Positions 41,646 through 49,466 of a stretch of 64,000 nucleotides of DNA are shown here, piece after piece. Both the position numbers and the translations under genes were made by a program. Under the pieces are notes generated by a model that worked only from the letters and a program-made list of their open reading frames with translations, had not been told where the DNA came from and searched no databases. The DNA comes from Nonomuraea angiospora. Its GTDB lineage: Bacteria; Actinomycetota; Actinomycetes; Streptosporangiales; Streptosporangiaceae. Each line of letters begins with the position of its first letter. Position 1 is the stretch's first letter. The stretch spans positions 3,596,001 through 3,660,000 of the forward strand of contig NZ_JADBEK010000001.1 of NCBI RefSeq assembly GCF_014873145.1, written 5' to 3'.

Positions 41646-42298
41646 GGGTGATCCTGTTCGGGGCGACCGGGATGGTCGGGCGCGGGGTGCTCAGGGAGTG
41701 CCTGCTCGACGACCGGGTGGACGCCGTGCTCACCGTCGGGCGCGCCCCCACGGGGGTCGTCCACGGCAAGCTGCGCGAGATCACCCACCGCGACCTGCTC
41801 GATCTCGCCCCGATCGAGGGCGAGCTGGCCGGCTACGACGCCTGCTTCTTCTGCCTCGGGGTCTCGTCGGCGGGCATGAGCGAGCGGGACTACCGGCGGA
41901 TCACCTACGACGTCACGCTGGCCGCCGGGCGCACGCTCGCCCGGCTCAACCCCGGCTCGACGTTCGTGTACGTGTCGGGCGCCGGCACCGACGCCCAGGG
42001 GCGCTCGATGTGGGCCAGGGTGAAGGGCGCGACCGAGAACGCGCTGCTGGAGCTGCCCTTCGAGGCCTACATGTTCCGGCCCGGCTACATCCAGCCGATG
42101 CACGGCGTCACGTCGCGGACCCGGGTCTACCGGCTGGCCTACGTGGTGACGCGGCCGCTCTACCCGATCCTGCGGCGGCTGTTCGCGTCGGCGGTCACCA
42201 CGACGGAGCGCATCGGCCGGGCCATGATCGCGGTCGCCGAGCGCGGCGCCCCCAAGCGGATCCTCGGCCCGTCCGACATCAACGCGCTGGCTGCCTAG
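41642..42298 (+). CDS. NAD(P)H-binding epimerase-like protein
   Basis: 218 residues, atypical SDR/NmrA-like: VILFGATGMVGRGVLRECLL (about 3-22) is the nucleotide loop, then FFCLGVSSAGMSERDYRRITYD and STFVYVSGAGTDAQGRSMWARVKG, where Ser and Lys fit the SDR active region but the Tyr is missing from YxxxK. Such small Rossmann proteins often bind NADP without known activity. ATG overlaps the stop of the DUF4291 remnant. Confidence 0.8.
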   Translation: MRVILFGATGMVGRGVLRECLLDDRVDAVLTVGRAPTGVVHGKLREITHRDLLDLAPIEGELAGYDACFFCLGVSSAGMSERDYRRITYDVTLAAGRTLARLNPGSTFVYVSGAGTDAQGRSMWARVKGATENALLELPFEAYMFRPGYIQPMHGVTSRTRVYRLAYVVTRPLYPILRRLFASAVTTTERIGRAMIAVAERGAPKRILGPSDINALAA

Positions 42299-42374
42299 CC
42301 GGTCGGCGCACCATGGTGGAATATCTCAGCGGGGCTGTGCGCTACCGTATCCGTCAAAGATTCAACAGTCATGG

Positions 42375-43463
42375 ATGGTGACTAAAGTGCAGTTCGGAAT
42401 CTTCAGTGTGGGCGACGTCACCACTGACCCCACCACGGGCAGGACGCCGACGGAGCACGAGCGGATCAAGGCGATGGTGGCGATCGCGCTCAAGGCCGAG
42501 GAGGTCGGGCTCGACGTGTTCGCGACCGGCGAGCACCACAACCCGCCCTTCGTGCCGTCCTCGCCGACCACCATGCTCGGCTACATCGCGGCCAAGACGG
42601 AGCGCCTGATCCTGTCCACCGCCACCACGTTGATCACGACCAACGACCCGGTGAAGATCGCCGAGGACTTCGCCATGCTCCAGCACCTGGCGGACGGCCG
42701 GGTGGACCTCATGCTGGGCCGGGGCAACACCGGGCCCGTCTACCCGTGGTTCGGCCAGGACATCAGGCAGGGCATCCCGCTCGCCGTCGAGAACTACTCC
42801 CTACTGCACAAGCTCTGGCACGAGGACGTCGTCGACTGGGAGGGGCGCTTCCGCACCCCGCTGCAGGGCTTCACCTCGACGCCCCGCCCGCTGGACGGGG
42901 TGCCGCCGTTCGTGTGGCACGGCTCGATCCGCAGCCCCGAGATCGCCGAGCAGGCCGCCTACTACGGCGACGGCTTCTTCGCCAACAACATCTTCTGGCC
43001 GAAGGAGCACTTCATGCGCCTGATCCACCTCTACCGCCAGCGCTACGCGCACTACGGCCACGGCACGGCGGAGCAGGCCGTCGTGGGCCTGGGCGGCCAG
43101 GTGTTCATGCGCAAGAGCTCGCAGGACGCGGTGCGCGAGTTCCGCCCGTACTTCGACGTCGCCCCCGTGTACGGCCACGGGCCGTCGCTGGAGGAGTTCA
43201 TGGCGGAGACGCCGCTCACCGTGGGCAGCCCGCAGCAGGTCATCGACAGGACCCTCGAGTTCAGGGACTACTTCGGCGACTACCAGCGCCAGCTGTTCCT
43301 GATGGACCACGCGGGCCTGCCGCTGAAGACCGTGCTGGAGCAGCTCGACCTCCTCGGCGAGGAGGTCGTGCCGGTACTGCGCAAGGAGTTCGCCAAGGAC
43401 CGCCCCGCCGAGGTGCCGGACGGGCCCACCCACGCGGCCCGCGTCCCGGCCGTCACCGCCTGA
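42375..43463 (+). CDS. LLM-class flavin-dependent monooxygenase
   Basis: 362 residues. Bacterial-luciferase-like barrel: VQFGIFSVGDVTTDPTTG, ATGEHHNPPFVPSSPTTML (about 50-68), DGRVDLMLGRGNTGPVYPWFG (about 108-128), and FMRKSSQDAVREFRPYF. This set and the direct pairing with an FMN reductase match the CE1758/CE1759-type two-component oxidoreductases described in actinobacteria. It probably uses reduced FMN from the next gene. Substrate unknown. Confidence 0.88.
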   Translation: MVTKVQFGIFSVGDVTTDPTTGRTPTEHERIKAMVAIALKAEEVGLDVFATGEHHNPPFVPSSPTTMLGYIAAKTERLILSTATTLITTNDPVKIAEDFAMLQHLADGRVDLMLGRGNTGPVYPWFGQDIRQGIPLAVENYSLLHKLWHEDVVDWEGRFRTPLQGFTSTPRPLDGVPPFVWHGSIRSPEIAEQAAYYGDGFFANNIFWPKEHFMRLIHLYRQRYAHYGHGTAEQAVVGLGGQVFMRKSSQDAVREFRPYFDVAPVYGHGPSLEEFMAETPLTVGSPQQVIDRTLEFRDYFGDYQRQLFLMDHAGLPLKTVLEQLDLLGEEVVPVLRKEFAKDRPAEVPDGPTHAARVPAVTA

Positions 43464-43486
43464 CCACCGGAAAGGAGACCGACCAG

Positions 43487-44101
43487 ATGAAGCTCGCCGT
43501 CGTCACGGCGGGGCTGACCCAGCCCTCCTCCAGCCGCCTGCTCGCCGACCGCCTGACGCAGGCGGTCACGGGCCAGGCGCAGGCCGAGGTACGCGTGATC
43601 GAGCTGCGCGACCTCGCCGTGGACATCGCGAACAACTTCGTGACCGGCTTCCCGAACGCCCGGCTGCGCGAGGCGATCGAGGCGGTGACGGAGGCCGACG
43701 GGCTCATCGCGGTCACGCCGATCTTCAGCGGCTCGTACAGCGGCCTGTTCAAGTCCTTCTTCGACGTGATCGACGACGGGGCGCTGGCCGGCAAGCCCGT
43801 GCTGATCGCCGCCACCGGCGGCACGGCCCGGCACTCGCTGGCGCTGGAGCACGCGCTGCGCCCGCTCTTCGCCTACCTGCGCGCCGTCGTCGTCCCCACC
43901 GCCGTGTACGCGGCCTCGGAGGACTGGGGCGGCGCGGCCGACGCCTTCACCGACGGCCTCGGCCCGCGCATCGCCCGCGCCGCCGAGGAGCTGGCCGACC
44001 TGCTGCTGCACCGCGGGCCCAGGGCCCAGTCCAAGGAGGGGGCCGAGGAGGAGGTCGTCCCGTTCGAGCAGCAGCTGGCCGCGCTGCGACCCTTGGACTA
44101 G
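43487..44101 (+). CDS. NADPH-dependent FMN reductase
   Basis: 204 residues from ATG 43487 after AAAGGAG, 23 bp after the LLM gene. Flavodoxin-like fold: LAVVTAGLTQPSSSRLLADRL (about 3-23, FMN phosphate loop), VTPIFSGSYSGLFKSFFDVID (about 79-99) and KPVLIAATGGTARHSLALEHALRPLF. CE1759-family. It would supply reduced FMN to the LLM partner upstream. Confidence 0.88.
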   Translation: MKLAVVTAGLTQPSSSRLLADRLTQAVTGQAQAEVRVIELRDLAVDIANNFVTGFPNARLREAIEAVTEADGLIAVTPIFSGSYSGLFKSFFDVIDDGALAGKPVLIAATGGTARHSLALEHALRPLFAYLRAVVVPTAVYAASEDWGGAADAFTDGLGPRIARAAEELADLLLHRGPRAQSKEGAEEEVVPFEQQLAALRPLD

Positions 44102-44147
44102 TTTTCACAACATGAGCCCCAAACCTTGACTTATCGGAGTATGTTTC

Positions 44148-44166
44148 GTTAGGAAGCTTTCCTAAC
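44148..44166. promoter_or_regulatory. Palindromic operator upstream of the chitosanase gene
   Basis: GTTAGGAAGCTTTCCTAAC is a perfect 8-3-8 inverted repeat. It closely resembles the AGGAAA/TTTCCT palindrome bound by the ROK-family regulator CsnR at chitosanase genes of Streptomyces. A TTGACT element 17 bp upstream of it could be the -35 box, placing the operator over the -10 region. No csnR homologue is in the window. Confidence 0.75.
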
Positions 44167-44190
44167 CTCCATCCTCCTCCAGGGGCTCAT

Positions 44191-44955
44191 GTGCTGACCG
44201 CCACCCTCCTGACCCTCTCCCTCGCCGTCACCGGCACCGGCCCGGCCGACCTCGACGATCCGCACAAGAAGGACATCGCCATGCAGCTGGTGTCCAGCGC
44301 GGAGAACTCCTCGCTCGACTGGAAGGCCCAGTACGGCTACATCGAGGACATCGACGACGACCGCGGCTACACGGCGGGGATCATCGGCTTCTGCTCGGGC
44401 ACCGGCGACATGCTGGAGCTGGTCGAGCTCTACACCGAGCGCAAGCCCGGCAACGTCCTCGCCAAGTACTTACCGGCCCTGCGCAAGGTCAACGGCTCCG
44501 CCTCCCACAAGGGCCTCGACCCGAACTTCACCAAGGACTGGAAGACGGCCGCCAAGGACAGCGCCTTCCAGCAGGCCCAGAACGACGAGCGCGACCGCGT
44601 GTACTTCAACCCGGCCGTCGACCAGGCCAAGCAGGACGGGCTGCGCGCGCTCGGCCAGTTCGTCTACTACGACGCCATGGTCATGCACGGGCCGGGCAGC
44701 GACAAGCTGAGCTTCGGCGGCATCAGGAAGTCGGCCCTGGCCAAGGCCAAGCCGCCCGCGCAGGGCGGGAACGAGGTGACGTACCTCAACGCGTTCCTGG
44801 ACGCCAGGAAGGCGGCGATGAAGGCGGAGGAGGCGCACGAGGACACCACGCGCGTGGACACGATGCAGCGCGTCTTCCTCAAGAACGGCAACCTCGACCT
44901 GAACCCGCCACTGACCTGGAAGGTCTACGGCGACAGCTACACAATTAAGAAGTAG
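44191..44955 (+). CDS. csn: GH46 chitosanase, secreted
   Basis: 254 residues from GTG 44191, with a short hydrophobic N-terminal export signal. It is an endo-hydrolase of beta-1,4 glucosamine chains. It matches the GH46 enzyme of Streptomyces N174: SAENSSLDWKAQYGYIED and DRGYTAGIIGFCSGTGDML. Catalytic Glu38 (AEN) and Asp56 correspond to Glu22 and Asp40 of the N174 enzyme. Also DPNFTKDWKTAAKD and FVYYDAMVMHG. Codon 94 is TTA. The palindrome just upstream suggests chitosan-linked repression control. Confidence 0.93.
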   Translation: MLTATLLTLSLAVTGTGPADLDDPHKKDIAMQLVSSAENSSLDWKAQYGYIEDIDDDRGYTAGIIGFCSGTGDMLELVELYTERKPGNVLAKYLPALRKVNGSASHKGLDPNFTKDWKTAAKDSAFQQAQNDERDRVYFNPAVDQAKQDGLRALGQFVYYDAMVMHGPGSDKLSFGGIRKSALAKAKPPAQGGNEVTYLNAFLDARKAAMKAEEAHEDTTRVDTMQRVFLKNGNLDLNPPLTWKVYGDSYTIKK

Positions 44956-44960
44956 GGCCC

Positions 44961-44988
44961 GGACGGGCAGGGCGGCCCCTGCCCGTCC
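44961..44988. terminator. Bidirectional hairpin terminator
   Basis: GGACGGGCAGGG (44961-44972) pairs with CCCTGCCCGTCC (44977-44988), 12 bp with a 4-nt loop. It separates the convergent chitosanase and propeller genes. Confidence 0.75.
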
Positions 44989-44996
44989 AGGGATTG

Positions 44997-45908
44997 TCAG
45001 CGCTTGACGGCGACCACCGAGTACGGCGTGTCCGGGGCCGGGGTCGTCGTGAAGCGGGCGTTGGGCAGGTAGAGGCGCTTGCCGGAGGCGGCGACCGTCG
45101 TCGGCACGTCGAACCGCGGATCGGTCAGCCGTTTCACGACTTTTCCGGATGCGCCGTCGCGCGTCAGGCTGATGACGGCGATCGCGTTCAGGCGGTTCTG
45201 CACCGCGTACAGGGTCCGTCCCTCCAGCAGCAGGCCGTCGCCGTTGACCAGCGACTCGCCGCCCAGGTCCACCTCCGTGGTGACGCCGGAGGACGGGTCG
45301 ACCTCGAACAGCTTGCCGGTGTTCGACTGGACGATCAGCAGCGACTCCCGGTCGGGGCTGGGGGCGATGCCGTTGGCGTTGTTGCCGGTCGTGTACTGGA
45401 TGGCGCCGGACAGCGGGATCTTGACGGCCTCGCCGGGGAGCGCGCCGCCGCGCCCGAGCTCCAGCTTGTACAGGACGGGGTTGCGGGAGTCGGTGAAGTA
45501 CGCGGCGCGCCCGGTGAGGATGACGTCGTTGACGAACGCCGGGTCGGCGGTCAGCTTGTACGACTTGACGACCTCGCCGGTGCGCAGATCGATCACGCGG
45601 GCGTCGCCGCCGGTGCCTCCGGCCACGAACAGCCGCCCGCGCCCGTCGGTCTTGAGCCCGAGCGAGGGCGTGCCCGGGCCCTTGCTGATGACGGACCCCT
45701 CGCCGGTCCGCAGGTCGGCCCGGTAGATGTCGCCGCTCGCCCGGGAGCCGAAGTAGGCGTACGGGCCCGGCCCGGTCGCGATGCCCTCCGGCTGGAACCC
45801 GTCCGGCAGCGCGAACGTGTCGGGCTTCCCGGTGGCCTGCGCGGGCACGCCGCTGAGCAGGACCACGACGAGGGTGCTGAGTGCGGTCTTCAGGATCGCG
45901 GATCTCAT
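44997..45908 (-). CDS. Secreted SMP-30/gluconolactonase-like beta-propeller protein
   Basis: 303 residues from ATG 45908, chosen because it opens on a Sec signal (MRSAILKTALSTLVVVLLSGVPAQA). The frame is open upstream without similarity. The mature part is a six-blade-type propeller with repeated strands: LPDGFQPEGIATGPGPYAYFG, GDIYRADLRTGEG, FVNDVILTGRAAYFTDSRNP, GNNANGIAPSPDRESLLIVQS and GRTLYAVQNRLNAIAV. This pattern is typical of the SMP-30/NHL superfamily-type secreted proteins of actinomycetes. No enzymatic role can be assigned. Confidence 0.78.
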   Translation of the reverse strand: MRSAILKTALSTLVVVLLSGVPAQATGKPDTFALPDGFQPEGIATGPGPYAYFGSRASGDIYRADLRTGEGSVISKGPGTPSLGLKTDGRGRLFVAGGTGGDARVIDLRTGEVVKSYKLTADPAFVNDVILTGRAAYFTDSRNPVLYKLELGRGGALPGEAVKIPLSGAIQYTTGNNANGIAPSPDRESLLIVQSNTGKLFEVDPSSGVTTEVDLGGESLVNGDGLLLEGRTLYAVQNRLNAIAVISLTRDGASGKVVKRLTDPRFDVPTTVAASGKRLYLPNARFTTTPAPDTPYSVVAVKR

Positions 45909-46060
45909 GCGGCCCACGATGCCCGTGCCCGCCGCCCGGGCAAAGCCCTGAGGGCAGCCTTCACAGGGAGCTTTCAGCAAGGGCCGGGCGTGCAGGCCCA
46001 CCCCCGCGCCGGAGGATGACACGGTAGATTGGGACACAAGCGAACAAACGGGGTTTAGAC

Positions 46061-46570
46061 ATGTCAAACGGTGCCCGTCATGTTCTGGGAGTGGTCGCGG
46101 GGCTGCTCCTCCCTCCGATCATCGCCGCGGGCCTCTGGTACGGCATCGGCGAATATCTGCTCAGATTCCAGTCGGCGTTCGAGCCGTCCTGGCTCGGGTT
46201 GTCCGCGATCGTGGCGTCGGGGATCGCGTTCGCGTTCCTGGCCGGCTCGCGGCTGTCGCCGATCGCCTCGCTGCTCGGCGGCCTGGCGTTCGGCGCCCTG
46301 GGCGTCCTTCCCATCGTGGAGCTGCGGGGCGTGCGGGTGCTGCCCGACCACTGGCTGCCGAATGTCATGGAGCAGGGGTTCCGGACGGTGGCGGACTCGG
46401 GGGTGCTGCTGTTCCTGGGGGTGGCGCTGGTGGTGGTCTCGCTGTTCCCGTCGCGGTGGCGGTCCTCGGGGAAGCAGGCCGTCTACCCGTCCGCGTACGA
46501 CCCGGCGCCCTCGTACCTGCCGCCGTACAGCGGACCGGAGGACACCACGCGGCCGATGTACCGGGAATGA
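46061..46570 (+). CDS. Four-helix membrane protein of unknown function
   Basis: 169 residues with four membrane segments (about 9-30, 44-62, 67-86 and 112-130) and a proline/tyrosine-rich C-terminal tail (YDPAPSYLPPYSGPED). No family recognised. Located 28 bp before the one-carbon operon but not translationally linked. Confidence 0.65.
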   Translation: MSNGARHVLGVVAGLLLPPIIAAGLWYGIGEYLLRFQSAFEPSWLGLSAIVASGIAFAFLAGSRLSPIASLLGGLAFGALGVLPIVELRGVRVLPDHWLPNVMEQGFRTVADSGVLLFLGVALVVVSLFPSRWRSSGKQAVYPSAYDPAPSYLPPYSGPEDTTRPMYRE

Positions 46571-46598
46571 GGGACGCGTCGCCTGACAGAATGCCGCC

Positions 46599-47204
46599 AT
46601 GCGCGACTCAAAGATCGTCGATTTCCTGGCCGAGCTGGCCGACAAGGTGCCCGCGCCCGGCGGCGGCGCCACGGCCGCCCTGCACGCGGCCCAGGGCGCC
46701 GCGCTGCTCGGCATGGTCGCCCGCTACACGACCGGGGAGAAGTACGCCGGCCAGGCCGAGACCGTCGTCGGCGTGATCGGGGAGACCGACACCCTGCGGG
46801 TCCGCGCGCTGCGGCTGGCCGAGGCGGACGCGGCGGCGTTCACCGCGGTCACGAACGCGTACCGGCTGCCCAAGGGCGAGGAGCGCAGCGCCGCCATCGC
46901 CCGGGCGCTGGCCGGCGCCGCCGAGCCGCCCGCCAGGGTGGTCGAGACCGCCACGCGGGTGGTCGAGCTGTGCGAGGTGCTGCTGCCGATCTGCAACCGC
47001 AACGTCGTCACCGACGTCGCCGCCGCCGCGGAGGCCGCCCGCGCCGCGCTCACCACCGCCCGGATCAACGTCGAGGTCAACCTGTCGGGCATCAAGGACG
47101 AGCGGGTACGCGAGGAGCTGAACGCCCGTGTCCACGGTGTGGACGCGGCCGTGGCCAGGGCAGACTGGGTGACCGCCGAGGTACGCGAGGAGATCAACCC
47201 GTGA
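46599..47204 (+). CDS. fchA: Methenyltetrahydrofolate cyclohydrolase / formimino-THF cyclodeaminase-like protein
   Basis: 201 residues. N-terminal DFLAELADKVPAPGGGATAALHAAQGAALLGMVARYT is the hallmark of the FTCD_C/FchA family. The rest is helical, with LCEVLLPICNRNVVTDVAAAAEAAR and INVEVNLSGIKDE. It acts on the 5,10-methenyl/5-formimino group of tetrahydrofolate. Its stop overlaps the folD start (GTGA), so the two folate enzymes are translationally coupled. Confidence 0.88.
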   Translation: MRDSKIVDFLAELADKVPAPGGGATAALHAAQGAALLGMVARYTTGEKYAGQAETVVGVIGETDTLRVRALRLAEADAAAFTAVTNAYRLPKGEERSAAIARALAGAAEPPARVVETATRVVELCEVLLPICNRNVVTDVAAAAEAARAALTTARINVEVNLSGIKDERVREELNARVHGVDAAVARADWVTAEVREEINP

Positions 47205-48028
47205 GAACCCTGACCGGGAAAGAACTGGCCGCCGCCATCAGGGCCCAGACGGAGGCCGAGGCGGCGGCGGGCCCGCAGCCGCGGCTGGCCGTGGTGGTGG
47301 CGACGGCCGACGAGGCGAGCCTGTGGTACGTCCGCTCGATCGCCAAGGCGGCGGCCGGCGTGGGCATCGCCTGCGACATCGTCGATCTCGGCCCCGAGGC
47401 CGCGCCCGAGCGGATCGGCGAGACGCTGGCCAAGCTCAGCGCCGACGCCAACGTCCACGGCCTGATGCTGCAGACCCCGCTCCCCGCGGGCGCCTCCGCG
47501 CAGCGGCTGGCCGCGGCCATCGACCCGCGCAAGGACGTCGACGGCGCCAACCCGCTCTCGCTGGGCCGGCTCGCCGCCGGGCTGCCCGCGTTCCCGCCCG
47601 CCACGGCGGCGGCCGTGATGGCGCTGCTCGACCACTACGAGGTGGAGCTGGAGGGGCGGCGGGCGGTGGTCGTCGGGCGTTCGACCGTGGTGGGCAAGCC
47701 GCTGGCCCACCTGCTGCTCGACCGGCACGCCACGGTGACCGTCTGCCACTCGCGCACCCGGGACCTGGCCTCCGTCACCTCCGCCGCCGAGGTGCTGGTC
47801 GCGGCCGTGGGCCGCGCCGGGCTGATCGGCGCCGGGCACGTGGCGCCGGGCGCGGTGATGATCGACGTCGGCACCAACCCCACGGACGACGGCGGGCTGG
47901 CCGGCGACGTGGACTTCGACGCGGTGGCGCAGGTCGCGGGCGCGCTCACGCCGGTGCCCGGCGGGGTCGGCCCGGTGACGACCGCGCTGCTGCTGCGCCA
48001 CACGGCCAGGGCGGCGAACCTCCCGTGA
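47201..48028 (+). CDS. folD: Bifunctional methylene-THF dehydrogenase / methenyl-THF cyclohydrolase
   Basis: 275 residues from GTG 47201. The tetrahydrofolate site lysine is in SLWYVRSIAKAAAGVGI, then GLMLQTPLPAG, DPRKDVDGANPLSLG, the NADP loop VVVGRSTVVGKPLAHLLL, and the C-terminal PVPGGVGPVTTALLL. It interconverts 5,10-methylene and 10-formyl-THF. The usual Y-x-x-x-K motif is present with the conserved Tyr and Lys. Stop overlaps the next gene (GTGA). Slightly diverged from the usual housekeeping FolD, so it may be a second copy. Confidence 0.88.
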   Translation: MRTLTGKELAAAIRAQTEAEAAAGPQPRLAVVVATADEASLWYVRSIAKAAAGVGIACDIVDLGPEAAPERIGETLAKLSADANVHGLMLQTPLPAGASAQRLAAAIDPRKDVDGANPLSLGRLAAGLPAFPPATAAAVMALLDHYEVELEGRRAVVVGRSTVVGKPLAHLLLDRHATVTVCHSRTRDLASVTSAAEVLVAAVGRAGLIGAGHVAPGAVMIDVGTNPTDDGGLAGDVDFDAVAQVAGALTPVPGGVGPVTTALLLRHTARAANLP

Positions 48029-48753
48029 ACGAGCAGATCCTGATCGTCCAGAACAGCAGGAGCGGCGGCCCCAGCCGGCTGGGCGACTGGCTGGAGGAGG
48101 CCGGGCTGAAGCTCGACGTCGTGCTCGCCCACGAAGGCGCTCCCCTGCCCGGCCGCCTCGACCACGCGGCCATGATCATGCTCGGCGGCGGCTACCTGCC
48201 CAGCGAGGACGACCGGGCGCCGTGGCTGGCCGGCGCCCGGCGGCTGGCGGGGCAGGCGCTGGAGGAGGGCGTGCCCTTCTTCGGCATCTGCCTGGGCGGG
48301 CAGCTGCTCGCCGAGGTCGCGGGCGGCGAGGTGACCGGCGACACCGGTGCGCCGGAGAACGGCAGCCTCCCGCTCACGATCCGGCCCGAGGCCGCGGGCG
48401 ATCCGCTGTTCCACGGGCTGCCGGAGGTGGTGCCCGCGATCGAGCACCACAAGGACGCGATCACCCGGCTGCCCGGCGAGGCCGTCTGGCTGGCGGAGAC
48501 GGGCGCCTGCCCCTATCAGGCGTTCCGGGTGGGCGAGCGGGCCTGGGGGGTGCAGTTCCATCCCGAGGTGCTGCCGGCGCGCATCCGCGAGTGGTCGCCG
48601 GACGGGTTCGACCCCGAGCAGGTGTACGCGCGGGCGGTGGCGGACGAGCCGGTCTCCACGCCGGTCTGGCACCGGGTCACCACCCGCTTCGCCGCGCTCG
48701 CCGCCGGGGCGCCCAAGGAGGTCAGCGCGCGTACGAGTCCCAGCCGAGCTTGA
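48025..48753 (+). CDS. Class I glutamine amidotransferase
   Basis: 242 residues from GTG 48025, overlapping the folD stop. The catalytic triad is visible: Cys89 in FFGICLGGQLL, His179 and Glu181 in WGVQFHPEVLPARI. GMP-synthase-like stand-alone GATase domain; the acceptor subunit is not encoded here. Its 3' end overlaps the convergent TauE/SafE gene by 32 bp. Coupling to folate enzymes suggests nitrogen transfer in one-carbon or purine metabolism, but this is inference. Confidence 0.85.
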   Translation: MNEQILIVQNSRSGGPSRLGDWLEEAGLKLDVVLAHEGAPLPGRLDHAAMIMLGGGYLPSEDDRAPWLAGARRLAGQALEEGVPFFGICLGGQLLAEVAGGEVTGDTGAPENGSLPLTIRPEAAGDPLFHGLPEVVPAIEHHKDAITRLPGEAVWLAETGACPYQAFRVGERAWGVQFHPEVLPARIREWSPDGFDPEQVYARAVADEPVSTPVWHRVTTRFAALAAGAPKEVSARTSPSRA

Positions 48754-49462
48754 CCGCCACCGCCAGCCCGCAGGCGGCCGCCAGGTAGCGCAGGCTGTTG
48801 CCCGGCAGCCGCCGCGCGATCCTGGGCCCGATCCACCCCCCGAGCAGAAACCCGGCCGCCAGCGGCGCCGCGGCGGCCCAGTCCACCGGCCCGAACAGCG
48901 CGAACCCGAGCGCGGCCACCGCGTTCGCCAGCCCGGACATCACGTTCTTCATGGCGTTCAGCTTGGCCGCCGGGTGGTCGAACATGAGGGCCAGCACGGC
49001 GAACACCATCAGCCCCCCGGCCGCGCCGAAGTACCCCGTGTAGATCGTCACGGCGAACAGCGCCGCCCGCCCCAGCACGCCGTGCTCGCCGTGCGCCCGC
49101 ACCGACGGCGGCCTGACCAGCAGCAGCGAGGCCATCGCGATCAGCCAGGGCGCGATCAGCTCGAACGTCCTGGCGGGGGTGACCAGCAGCAGTAACGCCC
49201 CGGTCGCGCCGCCGACCGCGGCCACGGGGCCGAGCTTGAGCACCCGGGCGCCCTCCCCGGCCAGCTCCGGCCGCGATCCGGCGGCGGCGCCGATGCCGGT
49301 GAAGACGAGGGCGACGGTGTTGGTGACGTTCGCGGTGAGCGGGGGCAGGCCGAACGCCAGGAGCGCCGGGTAGGAGACGATCGAGGCGAGGCTGACGACC
49401 GTGCTCACCACTCCGGCCGCCACCCCGACTCCGAGCAGGCCGAGCGTTTCTCCGACGATCAC
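48722..49462 (-). CDS. TauE/SafE-family membrane transporter
   Basis: 246 residues, about seven or eight membrane helices. Family strings: GVAAGVVSTVVSLASIVSYPALLAFGLPPLTANVTNTVAL (first 45 residues), GYFGAAGGLMVFAVLAL and NAMKNVMSGLANAVAALGFALFG. Proposed role of the family is export of sulfite, sulfoacetate or similar anions. It ends inside the 3' end of the amidotransferase gene (tail-to-tail overlap). Confidence 0.88.
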   Translation of the reverse strand: MIVGETLGLLGVGVAAGVVSTVVSLASIVSYPALLAFGLPPLTANVTNTVALVFTGIGAAAGSRPELAGEGARVLKLGPVAAVGGATGALLLLVTPARTFELIAPWLIAMASLLLVRPPSVRAHGEHGVLGRAALFAVTIYTGYFGAAGGLMVFAVLALMFDHPAAKLNAMKNVMSGLANAVAALGFALFGPVDWAAAAPLAAGFLLGGWIGPRIARRLPGNSLRYLAAACGLAVAVKLGWDSYAR

Positions 49463-49466
49463 TCGG

